A stretch of 64,000 bases of DNA from Alphaproteobacteria bacterium (GCA_017983635.1 JAGOBA010000003.1:417930-481929); one strand, 5' to 3'; counted from the first letter of the stretch, positions 35,550 to 45,461 are shown. The notes: generated by a model from the sequence alone, not told the origin. Numbers and translations: made by a program.

Positions 35550-36155
35550 GAGGCCGGTTTGGCGAGCGCGTTTCAGGCGCTCGGCGAGCACGACATCGGC
35601 AATGCGGGCCTCGGCGAGGCCGATGTCGTCGTTGACGATCACGTAGTCGTACTCGGCCCAGTGGCTGATCTCGTCGTTCGCCTTGGCCATGCGCTTAGCG
35701 ACCGTTTCGGCGGAGTCCTGTGCGCGGGACTTCAACCGACGTTCGAGCTCCGCCCGAGAGGGCGGCAGGATGAAGATGCTAACGACGTCTTCGCGTGCTT
35801 TCTCCTTCAGCTGCTGGGTGCCTTGCCAATCGATATCAAAGAGGATGTCGCGGCCCTGCGCCAACGCTTGCTCGACCGGTGCGCGTGGGGTGCCGTAGGA
35901 ATTTCCGAACACCGTCGCGAACTCGAGCAGCTCGTCGCGCTTCACCTTTTCCGCGAACGTGTCGGCGGTGATGAAGTGATAGTCTTGCCCCTCGACCTCG
36001 GACGGACGTTTTGCGCGCGTCGTGACGGACACGGACATCGTGAAGTTCCGATCCGTCTCCAGCAGGCGTTTCGCCAGCGTCGTCTTGCCCGCGCCGGAGG
36101 GCGAGGAGAGAACCAGCATCATGCCGCGGCGCTTGATGTTCGTGATGGCGGTCAT
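35520..36155 (-). CDS. gmk: Guanylate kinase
   Basis: Gmk phosphorylates GMP to GDP with ATP. The 211-residue protein has the P-loop [20 protein letters not shown] (about residues 14-33), the GMP-binding region [20 protein letters not shown] and the LID/core segments [13 protein letters not shown] and FILPPS. ATG at 36155 overlaps the yicC stop by 4 nt (TCAT on the + strand), so the two are coupled; a longer upstream frame lies inside yicC. The final 30 nt are antisense to the end of rsmA, so transcripts from the two strands overlap there. Confidence 0.96.
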   Translation of the reverse strand: MTAITNIKRRGMMLVLSSPSGAGKTTLAKRLLETDRNFTMSVSVTTRAKRPSEVEGQDYHFITADTFAEKVKRDELLEFATVFGNSYGTPRAPVEQALAQGRDILFDIDWQGTQQLKEKAREDVVSIFILPPSRAELERRLKSRAQDSAETVAKRMAKANDEISHWAEYDYVIVNDDIGLAEARIADVVLAERLKRARQTGLSDFVRTLMA

Positions 36156-37039
36156 TCGACGTTTTGCACCTGTTCGCGCAGCTGATCGATCGTCGCCTTC
36201 ATTTCCAGTCCGATACGCGTGAGTTGGATGTCGGACGACTTCGAGCAAAGTGTGTTGGCCTCGCGGTTCAGTTCCTGAGCCAGGAAGTCGAGGCGGCGTC
36301 CTTGCGCGCCGCCATCGGCGAAGAGATTGCGCGCTTGGGTCAAATGCGATTTCAGGCGGTCGATCTCTTCGCGCACGTCGGCCTTGGCAAGGAGCAATGC
36401 GATCTCTTGGGCCAAGCGGTCCTCGTTCAGGCCGGGGCGTGCCTTCAGCACCTCTTCGATCGAGGTTCTGAGGCGAGCGCGCATTTGCTCGGGTTGCGTG
36501 GCCGCGAGACGTTCGGCGTCGGCGACGAGGTTTTCCATGCGCTGTGTGTGCTGGCGTAGGATCGCGTCGAGGCGCCCGCCTTCGTCACGGCGAGCCGCTT
36601 TGAGGGCGTCCAGCGCGACGGCGAGGCTGCCGAGCACTGCGGCATCGCGTGCGGCGAGTTCTGCCTCCGACATCGTCAGCGGTTGAGTGTCCAGCACACC
36701 GCGCAGCGCTAAGATGCCGTCCAGGCGCGGCGGCTCAGCTTCGATCTTGCCTTCAAGCTGCTTGAGCGCAGCGACGACCTGCTGAAGCGCATCCGCGTTC
36801 ACGCGTATCGCGCCCTTCGCGGGGTCGGCGTCGAGGGTCAAGGTTCCCGTTACTGAGCCACGTGAAAAACGTTCGTTGGCGAGGATGCGGGCGGGTTGCT
36901 CCAATCCTTCGAATCCCTCCGGAAAGCGCAGGCGAACGTCAAGGCCGCGGGCGTTGACGCTGCGGACCTCCCAATGCCATCGCCAAGGCCCTTGCGAGCC
37001 TTGGGTGCGGGCAAATCCGGTCATACTGGAAAGCGGCAT
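36152..37039 (-). CDS. yicC: YicC family protein (endoribonuclease-associated)
   Basis: A 295-residue protein with the diagnostic N-terminal MTGFARTQG (here in MPLSSMTGFART), RGLDVRLRFPEGFEGLE, and the C-terminal DUF1732 region SHLTQARNLFADGGAQGRRLDFLAQELNREANT. In Escherichia coli YicC has been described as an endoribonuclease or RNA-decay factor; how far that applies here is unknown. ATG at 37039 is used because upstream residues do not match the family. It is coupled to gmk, a widespread pairing. mltG lies 57 nt upstream on the same strand. Confidence 0.93.
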   Translation of the reverse strand: MPLSSMTGFARTQGSQGPWRWHWEVRSVNARGLDVRLRFPEGFEGLEQPARILANERFSRGSVTGTLTLDADPAKGAIRVNADALQQVVAALKQLEGKIEAEPPRLDGILALRGVLDTQPLTMSEAELAARDAAVLGSLAVALDALKAARRDEGGRLDAILRQHTQRMENLVADAERLAATQPEQMRARLRTSIEEVLKARPGLNEDRLAQEIALLLAKADVREEIDRLKSHLTQARNLFADGGAQGRRLDFLAQELNREANTLCSKSSDIQLTRIGLEMKATIDQLREQVQNVE

Positions 37040-37096
37040 CGGCCCCGTCCGTTGAGGTGAGTCAGGCAGGGACTTTAGGCCGGTCGATGCAAGCAC

Positions 37097-38110
37097 TCAA
37101 CGCGGTGTGGTGCCCGCGGCCGCCGCACGCTGGCGTTCGATCTCGCGCCAGTTTTTCACGTTGCGCTCGTGCTCCTGCAGGGTCGCCGCGAAGACGTGGC
37201 CGCCGGTGCCGTCGGCAACGAAGAACAGATCTTCGGTCTGAGCGGGGTTCAGGACCGCGGCCAGCGATGCCTTGCCTGGGTTTGCGATCGGGGTGGGTGG
37301 AAGGCCTACGATTGCGTAGGTGTTGTACGGCGTCGGCTTGTCGAGTTCGCTTTGGCGGATGCCACGACCGAGCGGAACACCCTTGGTGAGGCCGTAGATG
37401 ATCGTAGGATCAGATTGCAGCTTGATGCCCTTGCGCAGGCGATTGACGAAGACGGCGGCGACGCGTGGACGCTCCTCGGCGACGCCGGTTTCCTTCTCGA
37501 CGATAGAGGCCAAAATGACCGCCTCTTCTTTCGTCGCGATTGGCAAGTTCGGCGCGCGCTTGGCCCACAGTTGGTCAAGCACTTCAATGTGATCGCTCTG
37601 CATCCGCTTGACGAGATCGACGCGGGTCATGCCGCGGTTGAAGATGTAGGTCTCGGGCAGCAGCGAACCTTCGGCCGGAATTTCGGTCAGGTCCCCGGTC
37701 AACGCTGGCTCGCCCTGCACGAGCGCCACGATCATCGCGCTGGTCAGGCCCTCAGCCAACGTCAGCTTGTAAACGATCGCTTTGCCTTCGATGAGGATGT
37801 CCATGATCTGCGACGGCGACGCGCCGGAGGGAATCGCGTACTCGCCCGCTTTCATCGCGGCGGCCTTGCGGTTGTACATCACGCCGGCGCGGAAGATCAG
37901 CGCACTACGGATCACGCCGCGCTGCTCAAGAATGTTTGCGAGCTGGTTCAGTCCCGTTCCCATCGGTAGGGACACAATCGTTTGCGCGTCGCCGTTCATC
38001 GCCTGAGGCCCGGGAGCCTCAAACTGTTGGAGGGCGTACCAGGCGCCGGCCCCGGCGACGGCTGCGCCCAAGAGCAAAACGATGAAGATGAACCGGAAGA
38101 ACGAACGCAA
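37097..38110 (-). CDS. mltG: Endolytic murein transglycosylase
   Basis: MltG cuts nascent peptidoglycan strands at the inner membrane and sets glycan length. The 337-residue protein has one N-terminal membrane helix (FIFIVLLLGAAVAGAGAWYA), a LysM-like region (VSLPMGTGLNQLANILEQRG) and the YceG catalytic core with the active Glu in ILASIVEKETGVA (about residue 205) and the conserved LQSDPTIIYGLTKG. Start: TTG at 38110 is preceded by GGAG at a suitable distance; no in-frame ATG gives the membrane anchor. It follows fabF by 44 nt, a common alphaproteobacterial order. Confidence 0.94.
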   Translation of the reverse strand: MRSFFRFIFIVLLLGAAVAGAGAWYALQQFEAPGPQAMNGDAQTIVSLPMGTGLNQLANILEQRGVIRSALIFRAGVMYNRKAAAMKAGEYAIPSGASPSQIMDILIEGKAIVYKLTLAEGLTSAMIVALVQGEPALTGDLTEIPAEGSLLPETYIFNRGMTRVDLVKRMQSDHIEVLDQLWAKRAPNLPIATKEEAVILASIVEKETGVAEERPRVAAVFVNRLRKGIKLQSDPTIIYGLTKGVPLGRGIRQSELDKPTPYNTYAIVGLPPTPIANPGKASLAAVLNPAQTEDLFFVADGTGGHVFAATLQEHERNVKNWREIERQRAAAAGTTPR

Positions 38111-38154
38111 AAGCTTGCTCCGCTGGTGGGGGACGCCTGCTCTTGCAAATATAA

Positions 38155-39420
38155 CTAACGGGGCGCCGCGGTCAAAATCAGAGAAGCGTTTGTTCCACCG
38201 AATCCGAAGGAATTCGAGAGGGCGGCGCGGATGGGCCGCTTCTTCGCCTTATGGGGTACGAGGTCGATCTTGGTCTCGACCGAGGGATTGTCGAGATTCA
38301 ACGTGGGCGGGCAAATTTGGTCGCGCATCGCGAGGATGCAGAAGATCGCTTCAACCGCGCCAGCCGCGCCTAAAAGGTGACCGGTCGAGGACTTGGTGGA
38401 CGACATCGAGACATTCTCGGCGGCATTGCCGAAGAGGCGTTCGACCGCGCGCAGTTCGATCTCGTCACCCACAGGCGTCGAGGTGCCGTGGGCGTTGACG
38501 TAGTCAATGTCGGAAGGCATCAGGCCGGCGCGCTTCAGAGCCATCTGCATCGCCCGGAAGCCGCCATCGCCGTCTTCGGCCGGCGACGTAATGTGGAAGG
38601 CGTCGCCCGACAGGCCGTAGCCGGTGACTTCTGCGTAGATCTTTGCGCCACGACGCTTGGCGTGCTCGAGCTCTTCGAGGACCACGACGCCTGCCCCTTC
38701 GCCCATCAAGAACCCGTCGCGGTCCTTGTCGTACGGACGCGAGGCGCGGTGGGGCTGATCGTTGAAGCCGGTCGACAGCGCGCGGCATGCCGCGAAGCCC
38801 GCCATGCCAAGGCGCGAGATCGCAGCCTCGGCGCCGCCCGCCAACATCACGTCGGCGTCGTCGAGCGCGATGAGGCGCGCCGCATCGCCGATAGCGTGGG
38901 CGCCGGTCGAGCAGGCCGTGACCACGGCGTGGTTCGGACCTTTCAGTCCAAAACGAATGGAGGTCTGGCCAGATACGAGGTTGATCAGCCGGCCCGTGAT
39001 GAAAAACGGGCTGATCTTGCGCGGGCCTTTTTCGTGCAGAGTGATCGAGGCTTCTTCGATGCCTGGGAGGCCGCCAATACCGGAGCCGATCAGCACCCCC
39101 GCGCGACACCGCTTCTCTTCGGTGTCGAGGACAAGGCCCGAATGGGTGAACGCCTGCTGGGCCGCCGCCAGGCCGAAGATGATGAAGTCATCGACGCGGC
39201 GCTGCTCCTTCGCGTCGACCCATTGATCGACGTTGAAGGTTCCGTTGGTACCGTCGCCGCGCGGAACGTTGGCCGCGATGCGGGCCGGCAGGTCGTCGAC
39301 CTTGAAGGCCGTGATCGGCCGTGCGCCGGATTGGCCCTCGAGGAGGCGCGACCACGTCTCTTCAACGCCGCAAGCCAGCGGCGTGACCAAACCCAGTCCT
39401 GTGACGACTACGCGGCGCAT
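38155..39420 (-). CDS. fabF: 3-oxoacyl-[acyl-carrier-protein] synthase II
   Basis: FabF condenses malonyl-ACP with acyl-ACP in fatty-acid elongation. The 421-residue protein carries the catalytic Cys in VVTACSTGAHAIGDA (about residue 167) and the two His in NAHGTSTPVGD (about 307) and STGHLLGAAGA (about 343), with the GFGGTN signature near the C-terminus. It is 20 nt after acpP and belongs to the fabD-fabG-acpP-fabF transcription unit. ATG at 39420 begins the canonical MRRVVVTGLGLVTPL. Confidence 0.97.
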   Translation of the reverse strand: MRRVVVTGLGLVTPLACGVEETWSRLLEGQSGARPITAFKVDDLPARIAANVPRGDGTNGTFNVDQWVDAKEQRRVDDFIIFGLAAAQQAFTHSGLVLDTEEKRCRAGVLIGSGIGGLPGIEEASITLHEKGPRKISPFFITGRLINLVSGQTSIRFGLKGPNHAVVTACSTGAHAIGDAARLIALDDADVMLAGGAEAAISRLGMAGFAACRALSTGFNDQPHRASRPYDKDRDGFLMGEGAGVVVLEELEHAKRRGAKIYAEVTGYGLSGDAFHITSPAEDGDGGFRAMQMALKRAGLMPSDIDYVNAHGTSTPVGDEIELRAVERLFGNAAENVSMSSTKSSTGHLLGAAGAVEAIFCILAMRDQICPPTLNLDNPSVETKIDLVPHKAKKRPIRAALSNSFGFGGTNASLILTAAPR

Positions 39421-39440
39421 CGGCGTGGCGCGACTGTTTC

Positions 39441-39677
39441 TTAGGCCGCTTTTTCCTTGATGAACTTCACGGCATCGCCAACGGTCACAATGGACTCGGC
39501 CGCGTCGTCCGGAATTTCAACATTGAATTCTTCTTCGAACGCCATGACGAGCTCGACGGTGTCGAGGCTGTCCGCGCCCAGATCGTCGATGAAGCTTGCG
39601 TTCTCTGTGACCTTTTCGGCTTCAACGTTCAGATGCTCGATCACGATCTTCTTCACGCGGTCAGCGATATCGCTCAT
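39441..39677 (-). CDS. acpP: Acyl carrier protein
   Basis: A 78-residue, acidic, four-helix carrier. Ser37 in [18 protein letters not shown] is the 4'-phosphopantetheine attachment site. The sequence opens [20 protein letters not shown], a normal ACP start; an upstream open extension of 33 codons was rejected because it is unrelated and the 78-residue length is standard. AGGA-type ribosome binding bases lie just upstream. It serves fatty-acid synthesis and, with LpxA/LpxD, lipid A. A 145-nt gap separates it from fabG, and an internal promoter there is possible. Confidence 0.98.
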   Translation of the reverse strand: MSDIADRVKKIVIEHLNVEAEKVTENASFIDDLGADSLDTVELVMAFEEEFNVEIPDDAAESIVTVGDAVKFIKEKAA

Positions 39678-39822
39678 TTTTTCGTCCTTTGAGAGAAACT
39701 TATTGGCCGGATTCGGGTTACCCCCAAGGCCACTGGTAGAATCCGGACCTACGGGAATTTGTCGGGTTGGTAACACACCTACCGCGAGCTTGCCAACTGC
39801 TGCTCGCGTACGGTTAAGTCCT

Positions 39823-40560
39823 TCAAATCATGGCCATTCCGCCGTTCACATGCAGCGTTTGGCCGGTGATGTAGGAGGCCTCCTCACTCGCCAGATAGGC
39901 GACTGCAGCGCCGATGTCCATGCCGCCCCCCAGTCGACCGGCCGGAATCTTCGTCATGATGGCGGCACGTTGCTGGTCGTTCAAGACGTCGGTCATCGGC
40001 GATTTGATGAAACCCGGCGCCACGCAGTTCACCGTAATGTTGCGGGAGGCGATCTCCTGGGCCAGCGATTTGGTCATGCCGATAATGCCAGCTTTGGTCG
40101 CCGCGTAGTTCGCTTGGCCTGGGTTTCCGGTCACGCCCACAACCGAGGTGATCGAGATGATGCGGCCCCAGCGCTTCTTCATCATGGGGCGCATCACGGC
40201 GCGGGAGAGGCGGAACGTCGCGGTGAGGTTGACTCTGATTACCTCATCCCACTCTTCGTCCTTCATGCGCATGAAGAGGTTGTCGCGGGTGATGCCGGCG
40301 TTGCAGACCAAGATGTCGAGCCCGCCCATAAGACCTTCGGCCGTCTTCGGAAGCTCATCGACTTGAGCTGAATCGCCCAGATTGCAGGTCGCGATGTGCG
40401 TCCGCTCGCCAAGTTCGACCTTCAGCGCCTCCAAAGCTTCTTTGCGCGTGCCCGACAGCGTGACTGTCGCGCCCTGCTTGTGAAGCGCGCGAGCGATATC
40501 GCTTCCGATGCCGCCGCTGGCACCGGTGACGAGCGCGGTCTTGCCGTTCAAACTAAACAT
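39823..40560 (-). CDS. fabG: 3-oxoacyl-[acyl-carrier-protein] reductase
   Basis: FabG reduces 3-oxoacyl-ACP with NADPH. The 245-residue SDR has the cofactor motif [12 protein letters not shown] (about residues 12-23), the [13 protein letters not shown] segment typical of FabG, and the catalytic Ser-Tyr-Lys in [20 protein letters not shown]. The C-terminus [17 protein letters not shown] is characteristic. It lies 14 nt after fabD and 145 nt before acpP. Confidence 0.97.
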   Translation of the reverse strand: MFSLNGKTALVTGASGGIGSDIARALHKQGATVTLSGTRKEALEALKVELGERTHIATCNLGDSAQVDELPKTAEGLMGGLDILVCNAGITRDNLFMRMKDEEWDEVIRVNLTATFRLSRAVMRPMMKKRWGRIISITSVVGVTGNPGQANYAATKAGIIGMTKSLAQEIASRNITVNCVAPGFIKSPMTDVLNDQQRAAIMTKIPAGRLGGGMDIGAAVAYLASEEASYITGQTLHVNGGMAMI

Positions 40561-40574
40561 CGGATCTTCCTTCG

Positions 40575-41519
40575 CTAGAGCGTTGCCAGGAACGCTTCGA
40601 TTTCTTGTGGCGTTTCGATGGCCGTCCCAGGCAGGTCTTTGTCGATCCGCTTGGCCATGGTGGTGAGCACTTTGCCGGCGCCGACTTCCACCAACGAGGT
40701 GACACCACGCCCGCGCATACCCTCGATCGTTTCCCGCCAGCGCACGCGACCCGTGATCTGTTCGATCAGCAGACGCTTGATGGTGGCGGGATCGCTCTCG
40801 GGATTGATGCTGACGTTTGAAATTACGGGTACGCGCGGCGGTTTGATGGTCTCGCTGCCCAACACGTCTTGCATTTCGTGCGCGGCGGGGGCCATGAGCG
40901 GCGAATGGAAGGCGGCCGCGACCGGCAGCATCATCAGGCGTTTTATGCCCTTTGCCTTGGCGATTTCGGCCGCCCGTTCGAGCGCGCCCTTGTGGCCGGA
41001 AATCACGATCTGGCCCGGCGCGTTGTCGTTGGCGACGACGCAGACCTCGCCTTTCTGCGATGCTTCTTTGCAGACCTCATCGGCTTGTGCGAAATCAGCG
41101 CCGAGCAACGCACCCATCCCGCTGGTGCCGACAGGTGCCGCTCTTCGCATGGCCGCGCCGCGGGCCTTGAGAAGGCGCGCCGCTTGCGGAACCGTGAAAG
41201 CGCCGGCTGCCGCCAACGCCGAGTATTCGCCGAGCGAGTGACCGGCGACAAACATCACGTGTTTGCTCCAGTCGAGTTTGCCTTCTTTCTCGAGCACGCG
41301 CATCACGGCGAGGCTGACGGCCATCAAGGCCGGCTGCGCGTTCTCGGTCAGCGTCAGGTCGGCCTCTGGGCCTTGCCACATGAGGCGGGAAAGAGGTTGC
41401 TTTAGCGCTTCGTCGACTTCTTCGAACAGCTCGCGGGCAATAGCGAAGTTTTCCGCCAGCGCCTGGCCCATGCCAACGGCTTGGCTGCCCTGCCCCGGGA
41501 ATGTAAGTGCGCGGCCCAT
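40575..41519 (-). CDS. fabD: Malonyl CoA-acyl carrier protein transacylase
   Basis: FabD loads malonyl groups onto ACP. The 314-residue protein has the oxyanion-loop motif FPGQGSQAVGMG (about residues 7-18), the active-site nucleophile in GHSLGEYSAL (Ser95) and the catalytic His in AAFHSPLMAPA (about residue 202). It heads the fatty-acid operon; 69 nt separate it from the upstream O-antigen-ligase-like gene, enough for a promoter. Length and all motifs are normal. Confidence 0.97.
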   Translation of the reverse strand: MGRALTFPGQGSQAVGMGQALAENFAIARELFEEVDEALKQPLSRLMWQGPEADLTLTENAQPALMAVSLAVMRVLEKEGKLDWSKHVMFVAGHSLGEYSALAAAGAFTVPQAARLLKARGAAMRRAAPVGTSGMGALLGADFAQADEVCKEASQKGEVCVVANDNAPGQIVISGHKGALERAAEIAKAKGIKRLMMLPVAAAFHSPLMAPAAHEMQDVLGSETIKPPRVPVISNVSINPESDPATIKRLLIEQITGRVRWRETIEGMRGRGVTSLVEVGAGKVLTTMAKRIDKDLPGTAIETPQEIEAFLATL

Positions 41520-41588
41520 GAATACCTCTCGACGACGATTGGGCGCGCTTAGAAACCGCCGTCCCGTCGTGAGTCAAGGCTTTGGCAG

Positions 41589-43034
41589 TTAGCGGACCAA
41601 ATCCATGTTCGTTCGCCAGGATTGCGCGACGCCAAGGCCCAGAATGGCAGAATAGGTGACGGCGACCGCGGGAACCTGCAGGCTGAAATCGACGAGCGCG
41701 TGAAGTCCCACTGCTACCGAGGCCGCGAAACCCACCGCTGGAAACAGGCTATCGCGGCGCCGACGCAGACAGCCGGCGAAGCACATGCCGGCGAGCAGCA
41801 TGGGGCCTGCCATGAAAGCAAGCCCCGCCGGCAGGCCGAGATCCGCCAACGTTTCGAGCAGATCGTTGTGCGCTTCATCGACGTCGCCTTGAACGGTGCC
41901 GTCGGCGAACAGAGGGTAGTAGCGCTGGAACGCACCGAAGCCGTGGCCGAGCAGCGGCGCTGCTTCGATGGCGTTGATCGTGGAGACCGCGAGCGAGGCG
42001 CGCGCGTCGTCGGTTGCGCCTTGGTCTCGCACGCGGCCAAGCAGCGGATCGGCACTTAGAGCAGCTGCGATTCCCAGGACGGCGAACACGAGGGCGGCCA
42101 TAGCGCGTTGGCCGGTTGCCTCGCCGTTGCTCCATTTGCGCCCGACGCTGAGCGCAACGAGCAATGCGATTGTTCCCGCAAAGAAGGCGATGACTCCGCC
42201 ACGCGACTGCGTCAGCAAGAGTGCGGACAAGATTGCCACCAACGCCGCCAGCCACAGCGCGTTCACGCCGGTTAGTGCTTGAAGCGCGGTACGAAAGAAA
42301 ACGCGCGCGCCGCGGTCCCAGATGATCGCCTGCCGCAACCCTTCGGCAAAGAGCCCAAAACCTGCGATGGCGGCAACCGAGAGAAACGTCGCGAAGTGGT
42401 TCGGGTTGACGAACGGACCGTTGACCCTGCCGCTGTCGGGCTTCGGATCAGGCATCAGCCAGGACTGATAGTCGACCTTCAAATAGAAGCTGGCGATTGC
42501 GGCCGCGGCATAGAGAAAGCCGATGACGATGACGCCGGAGAGGAGAAGTGTTGCGCGATCGCGGTCGCGCGCGAGTTCGAAGGCGATCAAGAAAGCGGCG
42601 ACACTAAGCGCGGCGGCGAAGATGGCCTGCCTGGTCGATTCCGGATCGACGGAGATGTAGGTGCCGGTGCCTTCGGCGAGCGCCGCGGTTGCCATCGACC
42701 ATACGGGATGTGCGAGGGCGCGGATGTCGAGGCCTGAGGATTGAGCGAACGCGGTCAGATCAAGCGACTGCAGGAACGCCCAGGCGAGCGCGCCGCCAAC
42801 GCAAAGGCCTGGCAGAATGAGCCTCCTGTTCATGGGCGATACCGTCGCAAATCCGGTAAGTGCGACCCCTGACCAGGCCAGAAGAATCGCGCCGAAGCCA
42901 AGACCTAGTGCCAACTCGGCCCAGGCTCGGTTGGAGCCGTAGGGAAACGGCGCCCAGGCGAGCACAACCAGAAACACGAGCAACAGGGCTCGCTCCGGCG
43001 TCAGGGTGCGGTCGTAATTGGCTTCACCGCTCAT
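41589..43034 (-). CDS. O-antigen ligase / polymerase family membrane protein
   Basis: A 481-residue inner-membrane protein with about 10-12 hydrophobic segments. A large periplasmic loop holds the Wzy_C-type region: SGRVNGPFVNPNHFATFLSV before it, LLLTQSRGGVIAFFAGTIAL with the conserved SRG, and ITAIEAAPLLGHGFGAFQRYY-like and DEAHNDLLETLADLGLPAG stretches (H-N-D motif). Such proteins ligate O-antigen to lipid A core or polymerise repeat units; the sequence does not separate the two. It is divergent from the UDP-sugar dehydrogenase gene (83 nt). A second member of this superfamily lies at 57.1-58.3 kb. Confidence 0.85.
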   Translation of the reverse strand: MSGEANYDRTLTPERALLLVFLVVLAWAPFPYGSNRAWAELALGLGFGAILLAWSGVALTGFATVSPMNRRLILPGLCVGGALAWAFLQSLDLTAFAQSSGLDIRALAHPVWSMATAALAEGTGTYISVDPESTRQAIFAAALSVAAFLIAFELARDRDRATLLLSGVIVIGFLYAAAAIASFYLKVDYQSWLMPDPKPDSGRVNGPFVNPNHFATFLSVAAIAGFGLFAEGLRQAIIWDRGARVFFRTALQALTGVNALWLAALVAILSALLLTQSRGGVIAFFAGTIALLVALSVGRKWSNGEATGQRAMAALVFAVLGIAAALSADPLLGRVRDQGATDDARASLAVSTINAIEAAPLLGHGFGAFQRYYPLFADGTVQGDVDEAHNDLLETLADLGLPAGLAFMAGPMLLAGMCFAGCLRRRRDSLFPAVGFAASVAVGLHALVDFSLQVPAVAVTYSAILGLGVAQSWRTNMDLVR

Positions 43035-43117
43035 CCGCCCGCCATCTCCGCCGCGTGCTTGACAGGCTTAGATGGTGGCGCACCTATGCCGGTCGCAGCA
43101 ACAACAGAACGCGTGCG

Positions 43118-44395
43118 ATGAGTGAACGAATTGCCGTGCTTGGCCTTGGCTATGTGGGCCTTCCCGTGGCGCTCGGATTTGCGGCCAAGTTTCCGGGCAC
43201 GATCGGTTTCGACATCGATCGGGGCCGTGTCGAGGCGTTGGCGCGGGCTGAGGACTGGACCGAAGAGGCGTCGGCGGAGGAATTGAGGTCGAGCCAACTG
43301 AAATTCACGCATCACGAGGAGGACCTTAAAGGCGCGGACGTCTTCATTGTATGCGTGCCGACACCGATCGACGATCAGAAACGCCCAGACCTTCGCCCCT
43401 TGCGCAGCGCTTCGGAAACCGTCGGACGCGCACTCAAACGCGGCACGATTGTCTGCTACGAATCGACGGTCTATCCAGGTCTAACAGAAGACTTTTGCGG
43501 ACCGATACTCGCGCAGGTTTCGGGTTTGAGCCAGGGGTCAGATTTTCGCCTGGGCTATTCGCCGGAGCGGATCAACCCTGGGGACAAAGAACATACGTTG
43601 CAACGTATCACCAAGGTTGTTGCCGGCGAGGATTCGGCGACCGCTGCAACTCTGGCGCGACTCTACGGTAGGATTGTTCCGGCAGGCGTGCATGTCGCGC
43701 CGTCGATCAAGGTCGCGGAGGCGGCCAAGGTGCTCGAGAATACGCAGCGCGATCTGAACATTGCACTGATGAACGAGTTGGCGCTGATTTGCGACCGGCT
43801 CGATATTCGTACGGCGGACGTGCTGAAAGCGGCGCGGACGAAGTGGAATTTCTTGCCGTTCTCGCCGGGATTGGTGGGCGGCCACTGCATCGGGGTCGAC
43901 CCATATTACCTCACCACTAAGGCCGAGCTGATGGGCTATCACCCCGATGTCATTCTGGCGGGGCGCCGGATCAATGATGGCGTAGGCGCCTTTGTGGCGC
44001 AGCGATTGGTGCGTTTCTTGAGCCGCAACACAACGCCGTTGAGCGAGGCGCGGGTCGCGATCTTTGGCCTGACGTTCAAGGAGAACGTCGGAGACATCCG
44101 CAATAGCCGGGTGCCGGACATTGTGCGCGAGCTTGGGAGTTTCGGCATCGGCGCCACTGTCAGCGATCCGAAGGCACGGCCGGAGGATGCCGTGCACGAG
44201 TACGGCATCGCGCTCACCGATCAGGCGCAGGCCAAGCAGCTCGACGCGCTTATTCTGGCCGTGCCGCATCGCGAGTTTTTGAGCGATCCGACGAAGCTTT
44301 TCGCGAAGCTGAAGCCGCAGGGTGTGTTGATCGACGTGCGATCTGCGATCGATCCGGCGAGCGTGCCGAAGGGAATCACGTATTGGAGTTTGTAA
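43118..44395 (+). CDS. UDP-sugar 6-dehydrogenase (TviB/WbpA-like)
   Basis: A 425-residue NAD-dependent dehydrogenase that oxidises C6 of a UDP-hexose(amine) to the uronic acid. Motifs: NAD site VLGLGYVGLPVALGFA (about residues 6-21), STVYPGLTEDFCGPIL, the Lys/Asn helix ENTQRDLNIALMNELAL, and the catalytic Cys257 in GGHCIGVDPYYLTTKAE, which matches the Vi-antigen TviB / UDP-GlcNAc(A) or UDP-GalNAc(A) group. The ATG is chosen because the upstream open frame lacks homology. A perfect TTGACA hexamer lies 54 nt upstream but has only a weak -10. Its 3' end overlaps the radical-SAM gene by 20 nt. Confidence 0.93.
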   Translation: MSERIAVLGLGYVGLPVALGFAAKFPGTIGFDIDRGRVEALARAEDWTEEASAEELRSSQLKFTHHEEDLKGADVFIVCVPTPIDDQKRPDLRPLRSASETVGRALKRGTIVCYESTVYPGLTEDFCGPILAQVSGLSQGSDFRLGYSPERINPGDKEHTLQRITKVVAGEDSATAATLARLYGRIVPAGVHVAPSIKVAEAAKVLENTQRDLNIALMNELALICDRLDIRTADVLKAARTKWNFLPFSPGLVGGHCIGVDPYYLTTKAELMGYHPDVILAGRRINDGVGAFVAQRLVRFLSRNTTPLSEARVAIFGLTFKENVGDIRNSRVPDIVRELGSFGIGATVSDPKARPEDAVHEYGIALTDQAQAKQLDALILAVPHREFLSDPTKLFAKLKPQGVLIDVRSAIDPASVPKGITYWSL

Positions 44396-45455
44396 GAGCA
44401 CGCGCGGCGAGGCGATCGGCGCGGATGCGCTGAAGTTCCTCGCCCAAGTGCTTCTCAAAAAAGACGTCGCAGCCCAGACAGACGTTTGCAACCGGGCGGC
44501 CCTTGGGGTCGGTGACGCTTGAGGCTTTGCGATAGTCTTCGCGTGACCAACCGGTGCTAAGGCCCATGGCTTCGGGATCGCCGGCGTTGATCGCCTCGAG
44601 CGCCGGATGTCCCTTGAGGCTGGCGAGTATGTCTTCGAGACGCTCCTCCGTTAGATTGCCGAGCGGTGCTTTCGTTTTCAGGCAACAGGGATAGATCGAG
44701 CCGTCGGGTTCGATCGCGACTTCGGAACCTGCTTCGCCGAAGTTGAGGAAATTCCTGCCGCCGCTCCAGCGCGCGCAGAAGTTGGTTTCGTATGTCGCGT
44801 TGGTGAGACCGTTCGTCCAGGCGCGGCCGCGGGGCCAAAGCTCACCGATCCACAGCTCCGGTTGAGCGCCGAAAAAGAGATAGAACGGCCCCTGCCCTAG
44901 CGCTTCGCGGCGTTGGTTCGGCGTCTTCAGGCGCGGATCGCGCGCACCTCCCAGGCCAATTTCCTTGAGGCCGAAGGGCGCCATCAGCGCGCGGACTTCG
45001 TCCATGAAGGCGAACTTTTTCTCACCTTCAAAACCCACGTGGAAGTCGTCGATGCTGGCGATGGCGATCGTGCCGACGCCGCGGGCGAGCATCTCCTCTA
45101 CGTAGCGGGGCTTGAGAACGTCGCCGGTGGTTTGGACAGAGATGTGCGGGCCGTTTGCGCCCCAGCGTTCTTTGATCGCATCGAGCGTTGGGTAGAACAA
45201 TTCCTCGCGCACGCCGTCGATCAAGACTTCGCCGCCGGCGAGCACGAGTAGCGTTTGCTTGCGCTGCCCCGGGCGTTTCGGGTCGGCGTAAGTCATGACA
45301 TCGGGAAGGTTCGCGACGATCGCGCGATAGGCCGCCTGCCCTTCGCCGACGACGCGCTTCAACTCATCGCGCACGTACGGGCGAAAGCGGTCGTCGTAGC
45401 AATGGCGGCACTTGCGATGACAGGCCCAGGTCAGGACCCAGTAGAGCGCTTCCAA
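44376..45455 (-). CDS. Radical SAM / SPASM-type protein
   Basis: A 359-residue protein with CX3CX2C at residues 12, 16 and 19 (ACHRKCRHCY), the site of the SAM-cleaving 4Fe-4S cluster. A second Cys-rich region near the C-terminus (IEPDGSIYPCCLKTKAPLGN; NVCLGCDVFF) resembles a SPASM/twitch auxiliary-cluster domain that often acts on peptides or proteins. It begins with TTG at 45455, 6 nt after the stop of an 89-residue exported protein gene, and no other start preserves the Cys motif. The tail overlaps the convergent dehydrogenase gene. The substrate is unknown; modification of the upstream protein is speculation. Confidence 0.85.
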   Translation of the reverse strand: MEALYWVLTWACHRKCRHCYDDRFRPYVRDELKRVVGEGQAAYRAIVANLPDVMTYADPKRPGQRKQTLLVLAGGEVLIDGVREELFYPTLDAIKERWGANGPHISVQTTGDVLKPRYVEEMLARGVGTIAIASIDDFHVGFEGEKKFAFMDEVRALMAPFGLKEIGLGGARDPRLKTPNQRREALGQGPFYLFFGAQPELWIGELWPRGRAWTNGLTNATYETNFCARWSGGRNFLNFGEAGSEVAIEPDGSIYPCCLKTKAPLGNLTEERLEDILASLKGHPALEAINAGDPEAMGLSTGWSREDYRKASSVTDPKGRPVANVCLGCDVFFEKHLGEELQRIRADRLAARALTNSNT

Positions 45456-45461
45456 ATTGGG

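Noticed and set aside
43059..43087. TTGACA with a weak -10 upstream of the UDP-sugar dehydrogenase
   Set aside because: The -35 is perfect but the matching -10 at 17-nt spacing (ACCTAT) is poor, so it is mentioned with the gene and not listed as a promoter.
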